The notes: a model not told the origin generated them from the sequence alone. A stretch of 30,497 nt of DNA from Loktanella sp. UBA3435 (GCA_002378665.1 DFSO01000017.1:10910-41406); one strand, 5' to 3'; positions 21,339 to 30,278 are shown, numbered from the stretch's first letter. Numbers and translations are program-made.

Positions 21339-23144
21339 ATGGCCGCTTATGAATATGAAACCCACACTTATGACGCCATCGTAATTGGTGCTGGTGGTGC
21401 GGGTCTGCGCGCAACGCTTGGTCTGGCCGAGCAGGGTCTCAAGACCGCGTGTATCACGAAGGTTTTCCCGACACGTTCGCACACTGTTGCCGCCCAAGGT
21501 GGTATTGCTGCGTCCCTTGGCAACATGGGGCCAGATAGCTGGCAGTGGCATATGTTTGACACTGTGAAGGGCTCTGATTGGCTCGGTGATACGGACGCGA
21601 TGGAATATCTCGCGCGTGAAGCCCCGAAGGCGGTTTACGAGCTAGAGCATTACGGTGTGCCGTTCTCGCGCACGGAAGAGGGTAAGATTTACCAACGCCC
21701 CTTTGGTGGTCACACGACTGAATTTGGTGATGGCCCGCCTGTGCAGCGTACCTGTGCTGCTGCTGACCGTACGGGCCACGCGATTTTGCACACGCTTTAT
21801 GGTCAGTCCTTGAAGGAAAAGGCCGAGTTCTACATCGAGTATTTTGCAACCGATCTGATCATGTCCGAGGACGGGCAGTGTCAGGGTGTTGTGGCGTGGA
21901 AGCTGGACGATGGCACGATGCATGTGTTCAACGCGAAGACGACTGTTCTGGCGACGGGCGGCTATGGCCGTGCGTATTTCTCCGCGACATCTGCCCACAC
22001 CTGCACAGGTGACGGCGGCGGCATGGTGGCCCGTCAGGGGCTTGCCTTGCAGGATATGGAATTTGTGCAGTTTCACCCAACGGGGATTTATGGCGCGGGT
22101 TGCCTGATCACTGAAGGCGCGCGCGGCGAGGGTGGTTATCTGACCAACTCTGAAGGCGAGCGTTTCATGGAGCGTTATGCCCCGAACTATAAAGACCTCG
22201 CGCCACGCGATTATGTTTCCCGTTGTATGACAATGGAAATCCGCGAAGGGCGCGGTGTTGGCGCAGGCAAGGATCATATCCACCTGAACCTAAACCACTT
22301 GCCTGCCGAGGCGTTGAACCTGCGCTTGCCGGGTATTTCGGAAAGCGCGCGTATCTTTGCAGGCGTTGACGTCACCAAGGAACCGATCCCTGTTTTGCCG
22401 ACTGTGCACTACAACATGGGCGGTATTCCGACGAACTATCACGGTGAGGTTTTGAACCCGACTGCGAAAGACCCGAACGCCATTGTGCCTGGTCTGATGG
22501 CTGTTGGTGAAGCTGGTTGTGCGTCTGTGCACGGTGCGAACCGTTTGGGTTCGAACTCGCTGATCGACCTCGTGGTGTTTGGCCGCGCGGCTGCTATTCA
22601 GGCTGGCAAGGTCGTGGACAAGGATGCGTCCAACCCTGTGCTGAACCAAGCCTCGATTGACTATGCGTTTGATCGCTTTGACGGTTTGCGCCATGCAAAG
22701 GGTGACGTTGGCACCGCTGAATTGCGTCTTGAGATGCAAAAAACCATGCAGGCTGATGCGGCAGTGTTCCGTACTGACAAGACGCTGAAAGAAGGCGTTG
22801 AGAAAATGACGGCGGTTGCGGCGAAAATGGACGGGATCAAGGTCACGGACCGCTCAATGGTTTGGAACTCTGACCTGATGGAAACGCTTGAGCTGACCAA
22901 CTTGATGCCAAACGCGCTTGCCACGATTGTGGGCGCTGAAGCCCGCAAGGAAAGCCGTGGTGCACATGCCCATGAAGACTATGCGACCCGTGACGATGAG
23001 AACTGGCGCGTGCATACAATCAGCCGTGTGGATGGCACCAAGGTCAAACTAACCCACCGCCCTGTCATCACCACGCCGCTGACGACCGAAAAAGAGGGCG
23101 GCATTAACCTCAAGCGGATCGCGCCAAAAGAGCGGACGTTTTGA
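21339..23144 (+). CDS. sdhA: Succinate dehydrogenase flavoprotein subunit
   Basis: The 601-residue catalytic subunit oxidises succinate to fumarate. It has the FAD-binding GAGGAGLRA (17-25), the covalent-FAD histidine in RSHTVAAQGG (His48), substrate-site residues in the HTTEFGDGPPVQRTCAAADRTGHAILHTLYGQ region, and GANRLGSNSLIDLVVFGRA near the C-terminal part of the FAD domain. Length is normal. Two ATGs are close together; the one at 21339 is preferred because GGAGG lies eight bases before it, while the one at 21333 is too near. It is followed by three lipoprotein genes before sdhB, an unusual interruption of the operon. Confidence 0.97.
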   Translation: MAAYEYETHTYDAIVIGAGGAGLRATLGLAEQGLKTACITKVFPTRSHTVAAQGGIAASLGNMGPDSWQWHMFDTVKGSDWLGDTDAMEYLAREAPKAVYELEHYGVPFSRTEEGKIYQRPFGGHTTEFGDGPPVQRTCAAADRTGHAILHTLYGQSLKEKAEFYIEYFATDLIMSEDGQCQGVVAWKLDDGTMHVFNAKTTVLATGGYGRAYFSATSAHTCTGDGGGMVARQGLALQDMEFVQFHPTGIYGAGCLITEGARGEGGYLTNSEGERFMERYAPNYKDLAPRDYVSRCMTMEIREGRGVGAGKDHIHLNLNHLPAEALNLRLPGISESARIFAGVDVTKEPIPVLPTVHYNMGGIPTNYHGEVLNPTAKDPNAIVPGLMAVGEAGCASVHGANRLGSNSLIDLVVFGRAAAIQAGKVVDKDASNPVLNQASIDYAFDRFDGLRHAKGDVGTAELRLEMQKTMQADAAVFRTDKTLKEGVEKMTAVAAKMDGIKVTDRSMVWNSDLMETLELTNLMPNALATIVGAEARKESRGAHAHEDYATRDDENWRVHTISRVDGTKVKLTHRPVITTPLTTEKEGGINLKRIAPKERTF

Positions 23145-23192
23145 TGGTTTTGGACAAGCTTTCTATGCAGGTCGGTGAAGAAAGGGATAGCC

Positions 23193-23603
23193 ATGACAAT
23201 TTCGTCTAAGGTGATTTACCTTTGCGCTGTGTCTGCGGTGGCTCTGTCCGGTTGTTCGGCGGCGCAAGTGCGTGGAACCCCTGCACAAACGGCTCAAGAA
23301 TGTCAGGAAGACTGGGGACAAGAGACCCGCGCCGCTAAGTCTGGGTCCCTCACGAGCACGGCGAGCGCTGGCGCGTTTCTTGCGACCGTTTTTGTGAGCG
23401 CTGTGGCCACAACATCAGCAAAGAGCGCAGCCAATGATCGGTATCGTGCTTGTATGGCGCGCATTGGTGTTGCATTGCCAGCTGATCGAGACATCAACGT
23501 TCCTGAAAATCCAGCGCAATCGTTACCAGTCGCACCAGTTGCAGGGTGCCCTACAGGGGCGCGTGGCATGTACGCTGGTACCCTTTATTGCGGAATAGAG
23601 TGA
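23193..23603 (+). CDS. Lipoprotein 1 of 3 between sdhA and sdhB
   Basis: The 136-residue protein has a lipoprotein signal peptide with lipobox LSGC (Cys at about 20). A hydrophobic alanine/threonine/serine-rich stretch (about 51-75) in the middle may be a membrane-associated helix. The C-terminus, CPTGARGMYAGTLYC, has a cysteine pair and is repeated almost exactly at the end of the next lipoprotein, so the two are related there. The start at 23193 has GAAAGGGA upstream. The stop overlaps the next ATG (TGATG). No known family is recognised; co-transcription with sdh is likely from spacing. Confidence 0.75.
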   Translation: MTISSKVIYLCAVSAVALSGCSAAQVRGTPAQTAQECQEDWGQETRAAKSGSLTSTASAGAFLATVFVSAVATTSAKSAANDRYRACMARIGVALPADRDINVPENPAQSLPVAPVAGCPTGARGMYAGTLYCGIE

Positions 23604-24052
23604 TGAAGTATTTGGTAGTAGTTGTGATGTCATTTATTGCGGCTTGCACGGCGCAGGGACCGACGCTGAATGCGCAGGCCGAGCAGATGGAGTTGGCTTT
23701 GGTGTCATGCAAGGCGCAACTTGGCTTTGGTGGGCAATTGAAAACGGAAGTGTCGTTTGAAGGTGGCGTGGCCTCTGCAAGGGCCTTGCCGTTTGATCAG
23801 GTCACTGATGCGCAAGCCAATCAGATCAACGCCTGTGCGGGTGGTGCCGAGACTTTGAGCGACGGTTTAGTTGTTGTCCCGATGACCGCGATGACGTCAA
23901 CGGCGGTCGCAGCGCCTGTGGCGGTTGAACCTGTTGCATTGCAACCTGCGCAAACTGCTGCTCTGGCCGTGCCTGCACGAAATGGTGCTTGTCCAGTTGG
24001 ATTTACGGGTATGTATGCGGGTACCTTGTTTTGTATGGGGGACGGCAATTGA
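23603..24052 (+). CDS. Lipoprotein 2 of 3 between sdhA and sdhB
   Basis: The 149-residue protein has the signal MKYLVVVVMSFIAAC (lipobox cysteine about 15), a central domain with two cysteines, an Ala/Val/Pro-rich linker (about 95-130) and the C-terminal motif CPVGFTGMYAGTLFC shared with lipoprotein 1. The start overlaps the previous stop by one base, and the stop overlaps the TTG start of lipoprotein 3 (TTGA). This tight arrangement indicates one transcript and coupled translation. Function is unknown. Confidence 0.75.
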   Translation: MKYLVVVVMSFIAACTAQGPTLNAQAEQMELALVSCKAQLGFGGQLKTEVSFEGGVASARALPFDQVTDAQANQINACAGGAETLSDGLVVVPMTAMTSTAVAAPVAVEPVALQPAQTAALAVPARNGACPVGFTGMYAGTLFCMGDGN

Positions 24053-24339
24053 TACGGATCGCTTTGTTAGCTTTGGCTTTGGGTGGGTTTAGCGCCTGCA
24101 CAGCACCCGTTATAACCCCCGAGGCCGCAGCAGATCGCTGCGAGCAAAGGGCGCGTGACGCGCAAGCGCCTACAGGTGGTGTGACTTTTGGTGTGAATAG
24201 TACCAGTGGCGCTTTTACTGAGGCACGCATTGGCGTCACTAGTGATTTCTTGGCAGGCACTGATCCTGAGGCTCTATATGACCGTTGCGTTTTGGAAATG
24301 ACGGGCGCTGGCCCTATTCGCCGCCCTGTGCTGCGATAA
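24049..24339 (+). CDS. Lipoprotein 3 of 3 between sdhA and sdhB (TTG start)
   Basis: Starting at the TTG at 24049, the 96-residue protein has the signal MIRIALLALALGGFSAC with a lipobox cysteine at 17, then two DRC motifs (Cys in AAADRCEQRARDA and YDRCVLEM) that may pair. The GGGGGA just upstream supports the TTG; the frame extends further upstream only inside the previous gene. No family is recognised. sdhB follows after 43 bases. Confidence 0.7.
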   Translation: MIRIALLALALGGFSACTAPVITPEAAADRCEQRARDAQAPTGGVTFGVNSTSGAFTEARIGVTSDFLAGTDPEALYDRCVLEMTGAGPIRRPVLR

Positions 24340-24382
24340 ATTAGGTTTTTTGGGGCACTGCGCCCCGCGAGGAGAATAAGAC

Positions 24383-25162
24383 ATGGTAGAACTTACCCTT
24401 CCTAAGAACAGCCGTATGGTGTCGGGCAAGACATGGCCGAAGCCTGAGGGTGCGAAAAACCTGCGCAAGGTGCAGATTTATCGCTGGAACCCTGATGACG
24501 GCAAGAACCCGTCGCTCGACACTTATTTTGTCGATATGGATACCTGTGGCCCGATGGTTCTGGACGTGCTGATCAAGATCAAGAACGAGATTGATCCGAC
24601 GCTGACCTTCCGCCGTTCTTGCCGTGAGGGTATCTGCGGGTCTTGCGCGATGAACATCGACGGGATCAACACGCTGGCCTGCATCTACGGCATGGATGAA
24701 GTTGCGGGCGACGTGAAGATTTATCCACTGCCTCACATGCCTGTGGTGAAGGATTTGATCCCTGATCTGACGCATTTTTACGCCCAGCACGCGAGCATCA
24801 TGCCATGGCTTGAGACCAAGACCGCCGCCCCTGCAAAGGAATGGCGCCAGTCGATTGAAGACCGTGAAAAGCTGGACGGTTTGTATGAATGCGTCATGTG
24901 CGCGTGCTGTTCAACATCCTGCCCGTCGTATTGGTGGAACGGCGATCGGTATCTTGGACCTGCGGCGCTTCTGCACGCATACCGCTGGATTATCGACAGC
25001 CGCGATGAGGCAACGGCCGAGCGTCTGGACGAGTTGGAAGATCCGTTCAAACTCTATCGCTGCCACACGATCATGAACTGCGCGAAGACTTGCCCGAAGG
25101 GTCTAAACCCTGCCAAGGCCATCGCGCATATCAAAAAGAAAATGGTCGAGCGCGTCGTATAA
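24383..25162 (+). CDS. sdhB: Succinate dehydrogenase iron-sulfur subunit
   Basis: The 259-residue subunit carries electrons from the flavin to the quinone site. The [2Fe-2S] ligands are Cys80, Cys85, Cys88 and Cys100 (SCREGICGSCAMN). The [4Fe-4S] and [3Fe-4S] ligands lie in CVMCACCSTSCP (170-181) and CHTIMNCAKTCPKG (227-240). Length is normal. The start at 24383 has AGGAG upstream. It is the last gene of the sdh operon; a strong terminator begins 25 bases after the stop. Confidence 0.98.
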   Translation: MVELTLPKNSRMVSGKTWPKPEGAKNLRKVQIYRWNPDDGKNPSLDTYFVDMDTCGPMVLDVLIKIKNEIDPTLTFRRSCREGICGSCAMNIDGINTLACIYGMDEVAGDVKIYPLPHMPVVKDLIPDLTHFYAQHASIMPWLETKTAAPAKEWRQSIEDREKLDGLYECVMCACCSTSCPSYWWNGDRYLGPAALLHAYRWIIDSRDEATAERLDELEDPFKLYRCHTIMNCAKTCPKGLNPAKAIAHIKKKMVERVV

Positions 25163-25186
25163 CGCATCAGCGATATGGAAAGCTTC

Positions 25187-25218
25187 AAAACGGCGGTATA
25201 CAAGTGCCGCCGTTTTTT
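25187..25218 (+). terminator. Rho-independent terminator of the sdh operon
   Basis: CGGCGG (25191-25196) pairs with CCGCCG (25207-25212), flanked by AAAA and six T. The GC stem plus T-run is a classical plus-strand terminator just after sdhB. The A-run on the other side could also help the convergent VOC gene on the minus strand. Confidence 0.9.
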
Positions 25219-25227
25219 GTTGCCTAC

Positions 25228-25644
25228 TTAGTCGTCGCGTCCGGGTTCATTCGGGTCGCTGGAAAATAGGGCGATTTTGTTACCCTGAGGATCGCGCAGG
25301 TAGCCGACGTAAAAATGCGGCCCGTAAGACGCGCGGAAACCCGGTTGGCCCTCGTCAACGCCACCTGCGACAAGCGCTGCGGCGTGAAGATCACGGACCT
25401 GGCTTTGGCTGCGCGCCTCGAATGCGACCATTGCCCCGTTTCCCGCTGAGGCTGGACGCCCATCGAAGCTGGGTTTGACGTAGAAATCGGGCAGAATAGG
25501 GACCTGACCTGTCGCGACGGGCAGTGCAAAGCTAAGACCCTCGGAACCTTCTTTAAACCCGTAGCCAAGTGCAGGCAGGAACGCGCAGTAAAACTGTTTT
25601 GCGCGGGGGATATCATCGGCACCGACTGTGACATAGGCAATCAT
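25228..25644 (-). CDS. VOC (glyoxalase/dioxygenase-fold) family protein
   Basis: The 138-residue protein has the VOC fold pattern of two beta-alpha-beta-beta-beta units: MIAYVTVGADDIPRAKQFYCAFLPALGY at the N-terminus and FYVGYLRDPQGNKIALFSSD at the C-terminus. The first metal-ligand position usually His in glyoxalase-like members is Tyr4 here, so classical glyoxalase activity should not be assumed. Such short VOC proteins act in lyase, dioxygenase or resistance roles; the substrate is unknown. It stands alone, convergent with sdhB. The start at 25644 has GAAAGGAT upstream. Confidence 0.85.
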   Translation of the reverse strand: MIAYVTVGADDIPRAKQFYCAFLPALGYGFKEGSEGLSFALPVATGQVPILPDFYVKPSFDGRPASAGNGAMVAFEARSQSQVRDLHAAALVAGGVDEGQPGFRASYGPHFYVGYLRDPQGNKIALFSSDPNEPGRDD

Positions 25645-25783
25645 ATGGCGTGATCCTTTCGAGACCTGAAGTTGCCATCATGCTAGGTCATTCCCTCTTT
25701 CTGCTAAATAACTGCTGAAACGCGACCTACTATTTGGCCGGTTTGCCAACTAGGCTAGGGTCAAATGAGTGAGGGAGTTTCAA

Positions 25784-27178
25784 ATGTTAAAGTCTGCGGG
25801 TGGTCGTTTCTTTGTCGTCGGGGTCTTGGCCCTGTTGATGTATATTCCTATGCTTCTCGTTGGTGGTGTGATCGATGATCGATCCTCGTATTCGCGAAGC
25901 ACGATTAGCTCTGTTGGTGAGGAATGGGGTGGCCGTCAAACGATCAATGGCCCTGTTTTGGTTGTCCCTGTGACGGGCCCCGTGACCCGCAAGGAGCAGC
26001 GCGAAGTGACTGATCCCGCTACGGGCGCTGTTACTACCGAGGTCTTTGAGGTCACTGAGGTACAATATAAAACGCCGATTTACGTGTTGCCGACCCGATA
26101 CGACGCTAGCTTTGACACGGTGACCGAGGAGCGCAAACGCGGCCTGTTTACGGTGCCCGTGTATTCCGCAGACCTCGGGATCGACTTCACCTATGACCTT
26201 TCAAGCCTGTCTGATTGGGCACGCGATGGTGAGCAAATCATCTGGGCGCGCAGTTTTTTACAAGTCGGGCTGACGTCGAATAAGGCGCTACGTGGAGCGG
26301 CGTCTTTGACTATTGATGGCGCCGGATTTCCGCTGGAGCCATTGGCTGCTGGTCGCAATGAAGCGAGCGGTATTCGTGCCGATCTGGGTGATCCCCGCGC
26401 GATGAAAGCGTTTCATTTGGGGTTAGTATTTAATGGAGCCGAGACATTGCAGATCACGCCAGTTGGCCGTGTGTCCAATGTGCAAATGAAGAGCGATTGG
26501 CCACATCCTAGCTTTTTTGGCGCTTATCTACCCAATCAGCGCAACATCACAGAGGCAGGATTCGCGGCCAATTGGTCGATCCCGCATCTGGCACGAAATC
26601 TGCCGCAAATTGCCCGCGAGGACAGTGCCTATTCGGCGAATGAAGCGAGCTTTGGCGTGCAGTTCTTCCAACCCAATGACTTTTACCAAAAGGCCTACCG
26701 TGCCGCCCGCTATGGCATTTTGTTCATCGCTTTGACGTTTTTGACCGTTCTATTGATCGAGATTCGCCAAGAGAAAAAGGCGCATCCCGTGCAATATGTT
26801 CTGATCGGCCTAGCGCAGGCGATCTTTGTGTTGCTGATGGTCGCTTATGCCGAACAAATTGGATTTGCTTATGCCTATCTTCTGGCGAGTGTTGCCACGG
26901 TTGGATTGATTACGTTTTATGGTTTGATCGGGTTGAAGCTGGGGCGCCGCACTTGGGTTTTAGGCACGATGCTGGTGGTGCTTTACGCTCTGCTCTATCT
27001 AATCCTGCGCTCTGCGGATTATGCGCTGTTGGCTGGATCAACCCTTGCATTCGCAGCCCTTGGTGGCACGATGATCGCAACCCGCAACGAGGACTGGAGC
27101 GGCCCGCCGTCGACGGGCAAAGCGCGGTTCTGGGGCCGCAAGGCCGAAGCCAAAAAGGACGCTATTGATGCCAAATAA
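25784..27178 (+). CDS. creD: CreD-like inner-membrane protein
   Basis: The 464-residue protein has the CreD layout: one N-terminal helix (about 8-30), a large periplasmic domain starting with VGEEWGGRQTINGPVLVVPVTGPV, then five or six C-terminal helices from about residue 318 (YGILFIALTFLTVLLIE). In Enterobacteria CreD lies with the CreBC two-component system and affects envelope/colicin resistance; here no creBC is present. The start at 25784 has GAGGGAG upstream. Its end overlaps the DUF1989 gene by 11 bases, suggesting co-transcription. Confidence 0.88.
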   Translation: MLKSAGGRFFVVGVLALLMYIPMLLVGGVIDDRSSYSRSTISSVGEEWGGRQTINGPVLVVPVTGPVTRKEQREVTDPATGAVTTEVFEVTEVQYKTPIYVLPTRYDASFDTVTEERKRGLFTVPVYSADLGIDFTYDLSSLSDWARDGEQIIWARSFLQVGLTSNKALRGAASLTIDGAGFPLEPLAAGRNEASGIRADLGDPRAMKAFHLGLVFNGAETLQITPVGRVSNVQMKSDWPHPSFFGAYLPNQRNITEAGFAANWSIPHLARNLPQIAREDSAYSANEASFGVQFFQPNDFYQKAYRAARYGILFIALTFLTVLLIEIRQEKKAHPVQYVLIGLAQAIFVLLMVAYAEQIGFAYAYLLASVATVGLITFYGLIGLKLGRRTWVLGTMLVVLYALLYLILRSADYALLAGSTLAFAALGGTMIATRNEDWSGPPSTGKARFWGRKAEAKKDAIDAK

Positions 27179-28019
27179 AATGATCCCCGCAGATGCCGCG
27201 GCCCGCCGCGCCGTGAAGCCTGTCATTTGCTATCCAACCGATACGCTGCCGCAGCCTGATATGACGCTTTATGATGCGGCACGGGTTGGAGCCGTGAAGG
27301 TCTCGGAGGTTCTGGTCCAACCGCGAGAGGCTGCCGCGATTGAGGTGCCTGAAGGACATTTTCTGCGGATGAGTTCGGTCGATGGGCCGCAGGTTGGTGA
27401 CCTCAACTTGTTTGCAGCGGGCAATTTGGCTGAGCGGTTTTATTCGGGCAAAACCCGCGCGCTACATGGCACCCATATTACGACTGGTGATCGCATGTGG
27501 TCGAACTTCCCGTATCTTCGCCCGATGGCGACGGTCTGTGAGGATACGCTTGGCTGGTATGGCATGGATGAATTCGGCGGCTCTGTGCATGATGTGATTG
27601 GCACGCGCTGCGACCCTTATACGGGCAAACTGTTGTCGGGCGATGATTATCATCACTGCTGTCATTCGAACCTGACCCGTGCTTTGGCGGACTATACGGG
27701 GCTGTCGTTGGCGGAGGCCGAACCCCATGTGCATGACGTTATGAACCTGTTCATGTGCACAGGTTTCACCCGCGATACGGGGCAATATTTTATGAAAGCC
27801 AGCCCTGTGCGCGAGGGCGATTATCTTGAGCTATTCGCAGAGATCGATCTGGTCGCGGTGCTCAGTGCCTGCCCTGGTGGCGATTGCGCGTCTGAGCATA
27901 CCAGTGATACGGCGACCTGCCATCCATTGCGGATGGAGGTTTTTGCGCCTGTTGCTGGCAAGCTGGAAGGGTGGGCGCCGCCAGAGGTCAACGCCTATGA
28001 CCGCACCCACGGGCGTTAG
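27168..28019 (+). CDS. DUF1989 family protein
   Basis: The 283-residue protein has the DUF1989 pattern: a PREAAAIEVPEGHFLRMSSVDGPQVGDLNLF core, ERFYSGKTRALHGTHITTGDRMWSN, and Cys/His-rich DDYHHCCHSNL. Related proteins are encoded with urea carboxylase or amine-degradation genes and are thought to bind metal; the activity of this subgroup is not known. ATGs at 27168 and 27180 are possible; AAAAAGGAC about eight bases before 27168 favours it. It converges on the aldo/keto reductase with overlapping stops (TTAG). Confidence 0.85.
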   Translation: MPNKMIPADAAARRAVKPVICYPTDTLPQPDMTLYDAARVGAVKVSEVLVQPREAAAIEVPEGHFLRMSSVDGPQVGDLNLFAAGNLAERFYSGKTRALHGTHITTGDRMWSNFPYLRPMATVCEDTLGWYGMDEFGGSVHDVIGTRCDPYTGKLLSGDDYHHCCHSNLTRALADYTGLSLAEAEPHVHDVMNLFMCTGFTRDTGQYFMKASPVREGDYLELFAEIDLVAVLSACPGGDCASEHTSDTATCHPLRMEVFAPVAGKLEGWAPPEVNAYDRTHGR

Positions 28020-28999
28020 CAGTAACGTTCTGCCGTGCTTGATTGCGCCTCGCTATAGCGGTCGCCCCATGCCCAGCCGATAGGCAGGACCGCGTCGATC
28101 TCCGCGGCGAGGTCACGGGAGATTGTGATTTCGTCCGCTTTGATCCAGTCGTTCAGGTGATCGATAGACCGTGTGCCTGGGATTGGCACGATGTGATCGC
28201 CTTGCGCCATTGTCCACGCCAGCGCGAGGGCAGGGGCCGTGAAACCGTGATCTTGCGCGAGGGCGTGAAAGCGGTTTGCGATCTTGACGTTATGCTCCCA
28301 ATTGCCTGCGTGAAAGCGTGGCATCTCAGCGCGGAAAGGTCCGAATTCTATGCTGTTTGGATCAATGATCGTGCGCCCGAAAACACCGCGTGCAAGCGGA
28401 GAGAAGGCGACAAAAGTCACGCCCAGTTTGGCGCAGTCTTGGATTAGGCCCAATTCGGGCTGCCGTGACCAAAGCGAGTATTCGTTTTGCACGGCGCTGA
28501 CAGGGGTGACGGTGTGGGCGCGGCGTAGGGTCGTGGGCGAGACTTCTGACATGCCCCAACCTTTGATTTTCCCCTTGGAGATGAGGCCCGCCATAAATCC
28601 CGCGACATCCTCAATTGGCACTGCTTGCTCGTGGCGGTGGATGTAAAAAAGATCGACGCAATCAGCGCCCAACCGCTTGAGGGACCCGTCGAGTTCAGCC
28701 TCTAGATAGGCAGGGTCGTTATTCACGGGGCGGTTTGGGTCGCGCTGGATGCCTGCCTTGGTGGCAATCACCGGCTGGTGCCTGCGCGACGCCAGCCATG
28801 TGCCCATGACATCTTCCGAGATATGCGGACCATAGACATTGGCCACGTCAAGAAAGTTGATGCCTGCGTCCCAGACCGCGTCCAAGGTGGCGTGGCTTTC
28901 TGCCTCGCTGCAGTCGCCCATGGCGCGACCGAAAGACATACAGCCAAGACCGATGGCGGAGATTTGCGCGCCAGTCGCGCCGAGTTTTTTCATCTTCAT
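28016..28999 (-). CDS. Aldo/keto reductase
   Basis: The 327-residue TIM-barrel enzyme starts KLGATGAQISAIGLGCMSFG and keeps the catalytic tetrad: Asp and Tyr in FLDVANVYG, Lys in IATKAG and His in FYIHRHE. The NADPH site is in the C-terminal IVPIPGTRSIDHLNDWI. Substrate class cannot be read from the sequence. The start at 28999 overlaps the deoD stop as ATGA; a second ATG at 28993 would shorten it by two residues. The pair deoD-AKR is therefore probably one operon. Confidence 0.92.
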   Translation of the reverse strand: MKMKKLGATGAQISAIGLGCMSFGRAMGDCSEAESHATLDAVWDAGINFLDVANVYGPHISEDVMGTWLASRRHQPVIATKAGIQRDPNRPVNNDPAYLEAELDGSLKRLGADCVDLFYIHRHEQAVPIEDVAGFMAGLISKGKIKGWGMSEVSPTTLRRAHTVTPVSAVQNEYSLWSRQPELGLIQDCAKLGVTFVAFSPLARGVFGRTIIDPNSIEFGPFRAEMPRFHAGNWEHNVKIANRFHALAQDHGFTAPALALAWTMAQGDHIVPIPGTRSIDHLNDWIKADEITISRDLAAEIDAVLPIGWAWGDRYSEAQSSTAERYC

Positions 29000-29700
29000 G
29001 CGAAGGCTGCCTCAAGGGCGATTTCAACCATGTCGCCAAAGCTGCTTTCGCGCTCGGATGCGGGCAGTGCCTCGTGCGTGATCAGGTGGTCCGATACCGT
29101 GAGCACGGCCAAAGCACGACGTTTGTGACGGTGCGCGAGGTTATAGAGTTCGGCGGCTTCCATCTCGACGCCCAAGATACCGTGGCGGATCATTTGTTCG
29201 TTCAGGTCAGGGCGTTCGTCGTAGAATACATCAGCAGAATAGATGCCACCGACATGGGTTTTCACGCCTTTGGCCATGGCTGCGGAGTGGGCTGCGGACA
29301 AAAGGCCGTAGTCGGCACAGGGCGCAAAGTTGAGTTCTTTGAAGATGCCGCGTGACGGGGTCGAGATGTTGGAGGCGGTCATAGCCAAGATCACGTCGCG
29401 GATGCCGACGTGCTCTTGCATGCCACCGCATGATCCGATGCGGATCAGGGTTTGTGCGTTATATTCGGCGATCAACTCATTAGCGTAGATCGACAGCGAG
29501 GGCATGCCCATGCCCGACCCTTGGATCGTGACGGGATGGCCGCGCCAGGTGCCTGTGAACCCCAGCATGCCGCGCACTTCGTTGACCAGACGCGCATTGT
29601 CGAGAAACGTTTCTGCCGCCCATTTGGCGCGGTACGGATCGCCGGGCATCAAGACTGTAGGTGCGATGTCGCCAGATTTGGCGCCGATGTGAATTGTCAT
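28996..29700 (-). CDS. deoD: Purine nucleoside phosphorylase, DeoD type
   Basis: The 234-residue hexameric enzyme cleaves purine nucleosides with phosphate. It shows TIHIGAKSGDIAPTVLMPGDPYRAK, RGMLGFTGTWRG, the phosphate-site RIGSCGG, GVEMEAAELY and the catalytic TVSDHLITHE (Asp/His region). The start at 29700 has AAGG nine bases upstream, whereas the ATG at 29709 sits directly on the ribosome-binding site. It heads an operon with the aldo/keto reductase and diverges from the DUF4329 gene across a short region holding an imperfect palindrome. Confidence 0.93.
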   Translation of the reverse strand: MTIHIGAKSGDIAPTVLMPGDPYRAKWAAETFLDNARLVNEVRGMLGFTGTWRGHPVTIQGSGMGMPSLSIYANELIAEYNAQTLIRIGSCGGMQEHVGIRDVILAMTASNISTPSRGIFKELNFAPCADYGLLSAAHSAAMAKGVKTHVGGIYSADVFYDERPDLNEQMIRHGILGVEMEAAELYNLAHRHKRRALAVLTVSDHLITHEALPASERESSFGDMVEIALEAAFA

Positions 29701-29718
29701 GTGTGGCATCCTTGTAAT

Positions 29719-29740
29719 TTGCCCGCTAGTCTAGCGGCAA
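29719..29740. promoter_or_regulatory. Imperfect palindrome between deoD and the DUF4329 gene
   Basis: TTGCCCGCTAG and CTAGCGGCAA are inverted arms around one base, with a single-base bulge. It sits between the divergent start codons at 29700 and 29763, so it could be an operator for either gene or a short hairpin. There is no independent support. Confidence 0.35.
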
Positions 29741-29762
29741 GTTCTATAATGTGGAGTGCCAA

Positions 29763-30278
29763 ATGCGGGTTTTTATTTTGGCCATCGCGGTAATATGCGC
29801 CCTGCCTGCTACGGCGCAGGATGCGGACGAATTGCGGATCGCCCGCGAGGTTTTGACGCGCTTGCAGGATCAATCGTTTGATAAGAAGCGCGAATATTGC
29901 GGCTATATTGGCTATGATGAGAATGGAAGGCTCAAAGCGTCTGACCCAATCGCGGGCACTCTGGATGGGTGTTCGGCTGCGTTCCCTCGCAACCTTGCGA
30001 TCACGGCTTCCTACCATACCCATGGCGATTTTGATCAAGGGTATTTCAACGAGGTTCCCAGCACGATTGATATGGAAGGCGACAAAGAGTTCTATATGAA
30101 TGGCTATGTCGCAACGCCGGGTGGCAGACTGTGGTATATCGATACTCAGATCATGGTTGCCCGACAGTTGTGTGGTATTTCGTGCCTGCCTTCATCGAAC
30201 CGCTTTGAAAAAGGCGCAAAGGGCGAAATCGCGCAGAGCTATACTTATGAAGAATTGAAAGAAAAGCTTGGGGATTAA
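29763..30278 (+). CDS. DUF4329 protein with JAMM-like metal signature, exported
   Basis: The 171-residue protein has a signal peptide (MRVFILAIAVICALPATAQ). The mature domain shows Glu44 in REYCGYIGYDENG, then HTH (His85 and His87), then Ser100 and Asp103 (PSTID). This order of Glu, HxH, Ser and Asp is the JAMM/MPN metal-site layout, with a longer spacing between HTH and Ser than the usual one. DUF4329 domains are often found in toxin-type or secreted proteins of unknown activity. The start at 29763 has GGAG upstream. A truncated copy of its C-terminal third follows immediately. Confidence 0.75.
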   Translation: MRVFILAIAVICALPATAQDADELRIAREVLTRLQDQSFDKKREYCGYIGYDENGRLKASDPIAGTLDGCSAAFPRNLAITASYHTHGDFDQGYFNEVPSTIDMEGDKEFYMNGYVATPGGRLWYIDTQIMVARQLCGISCLPSSNRFEKGAKGEIAQSYTYEELKEKLGD

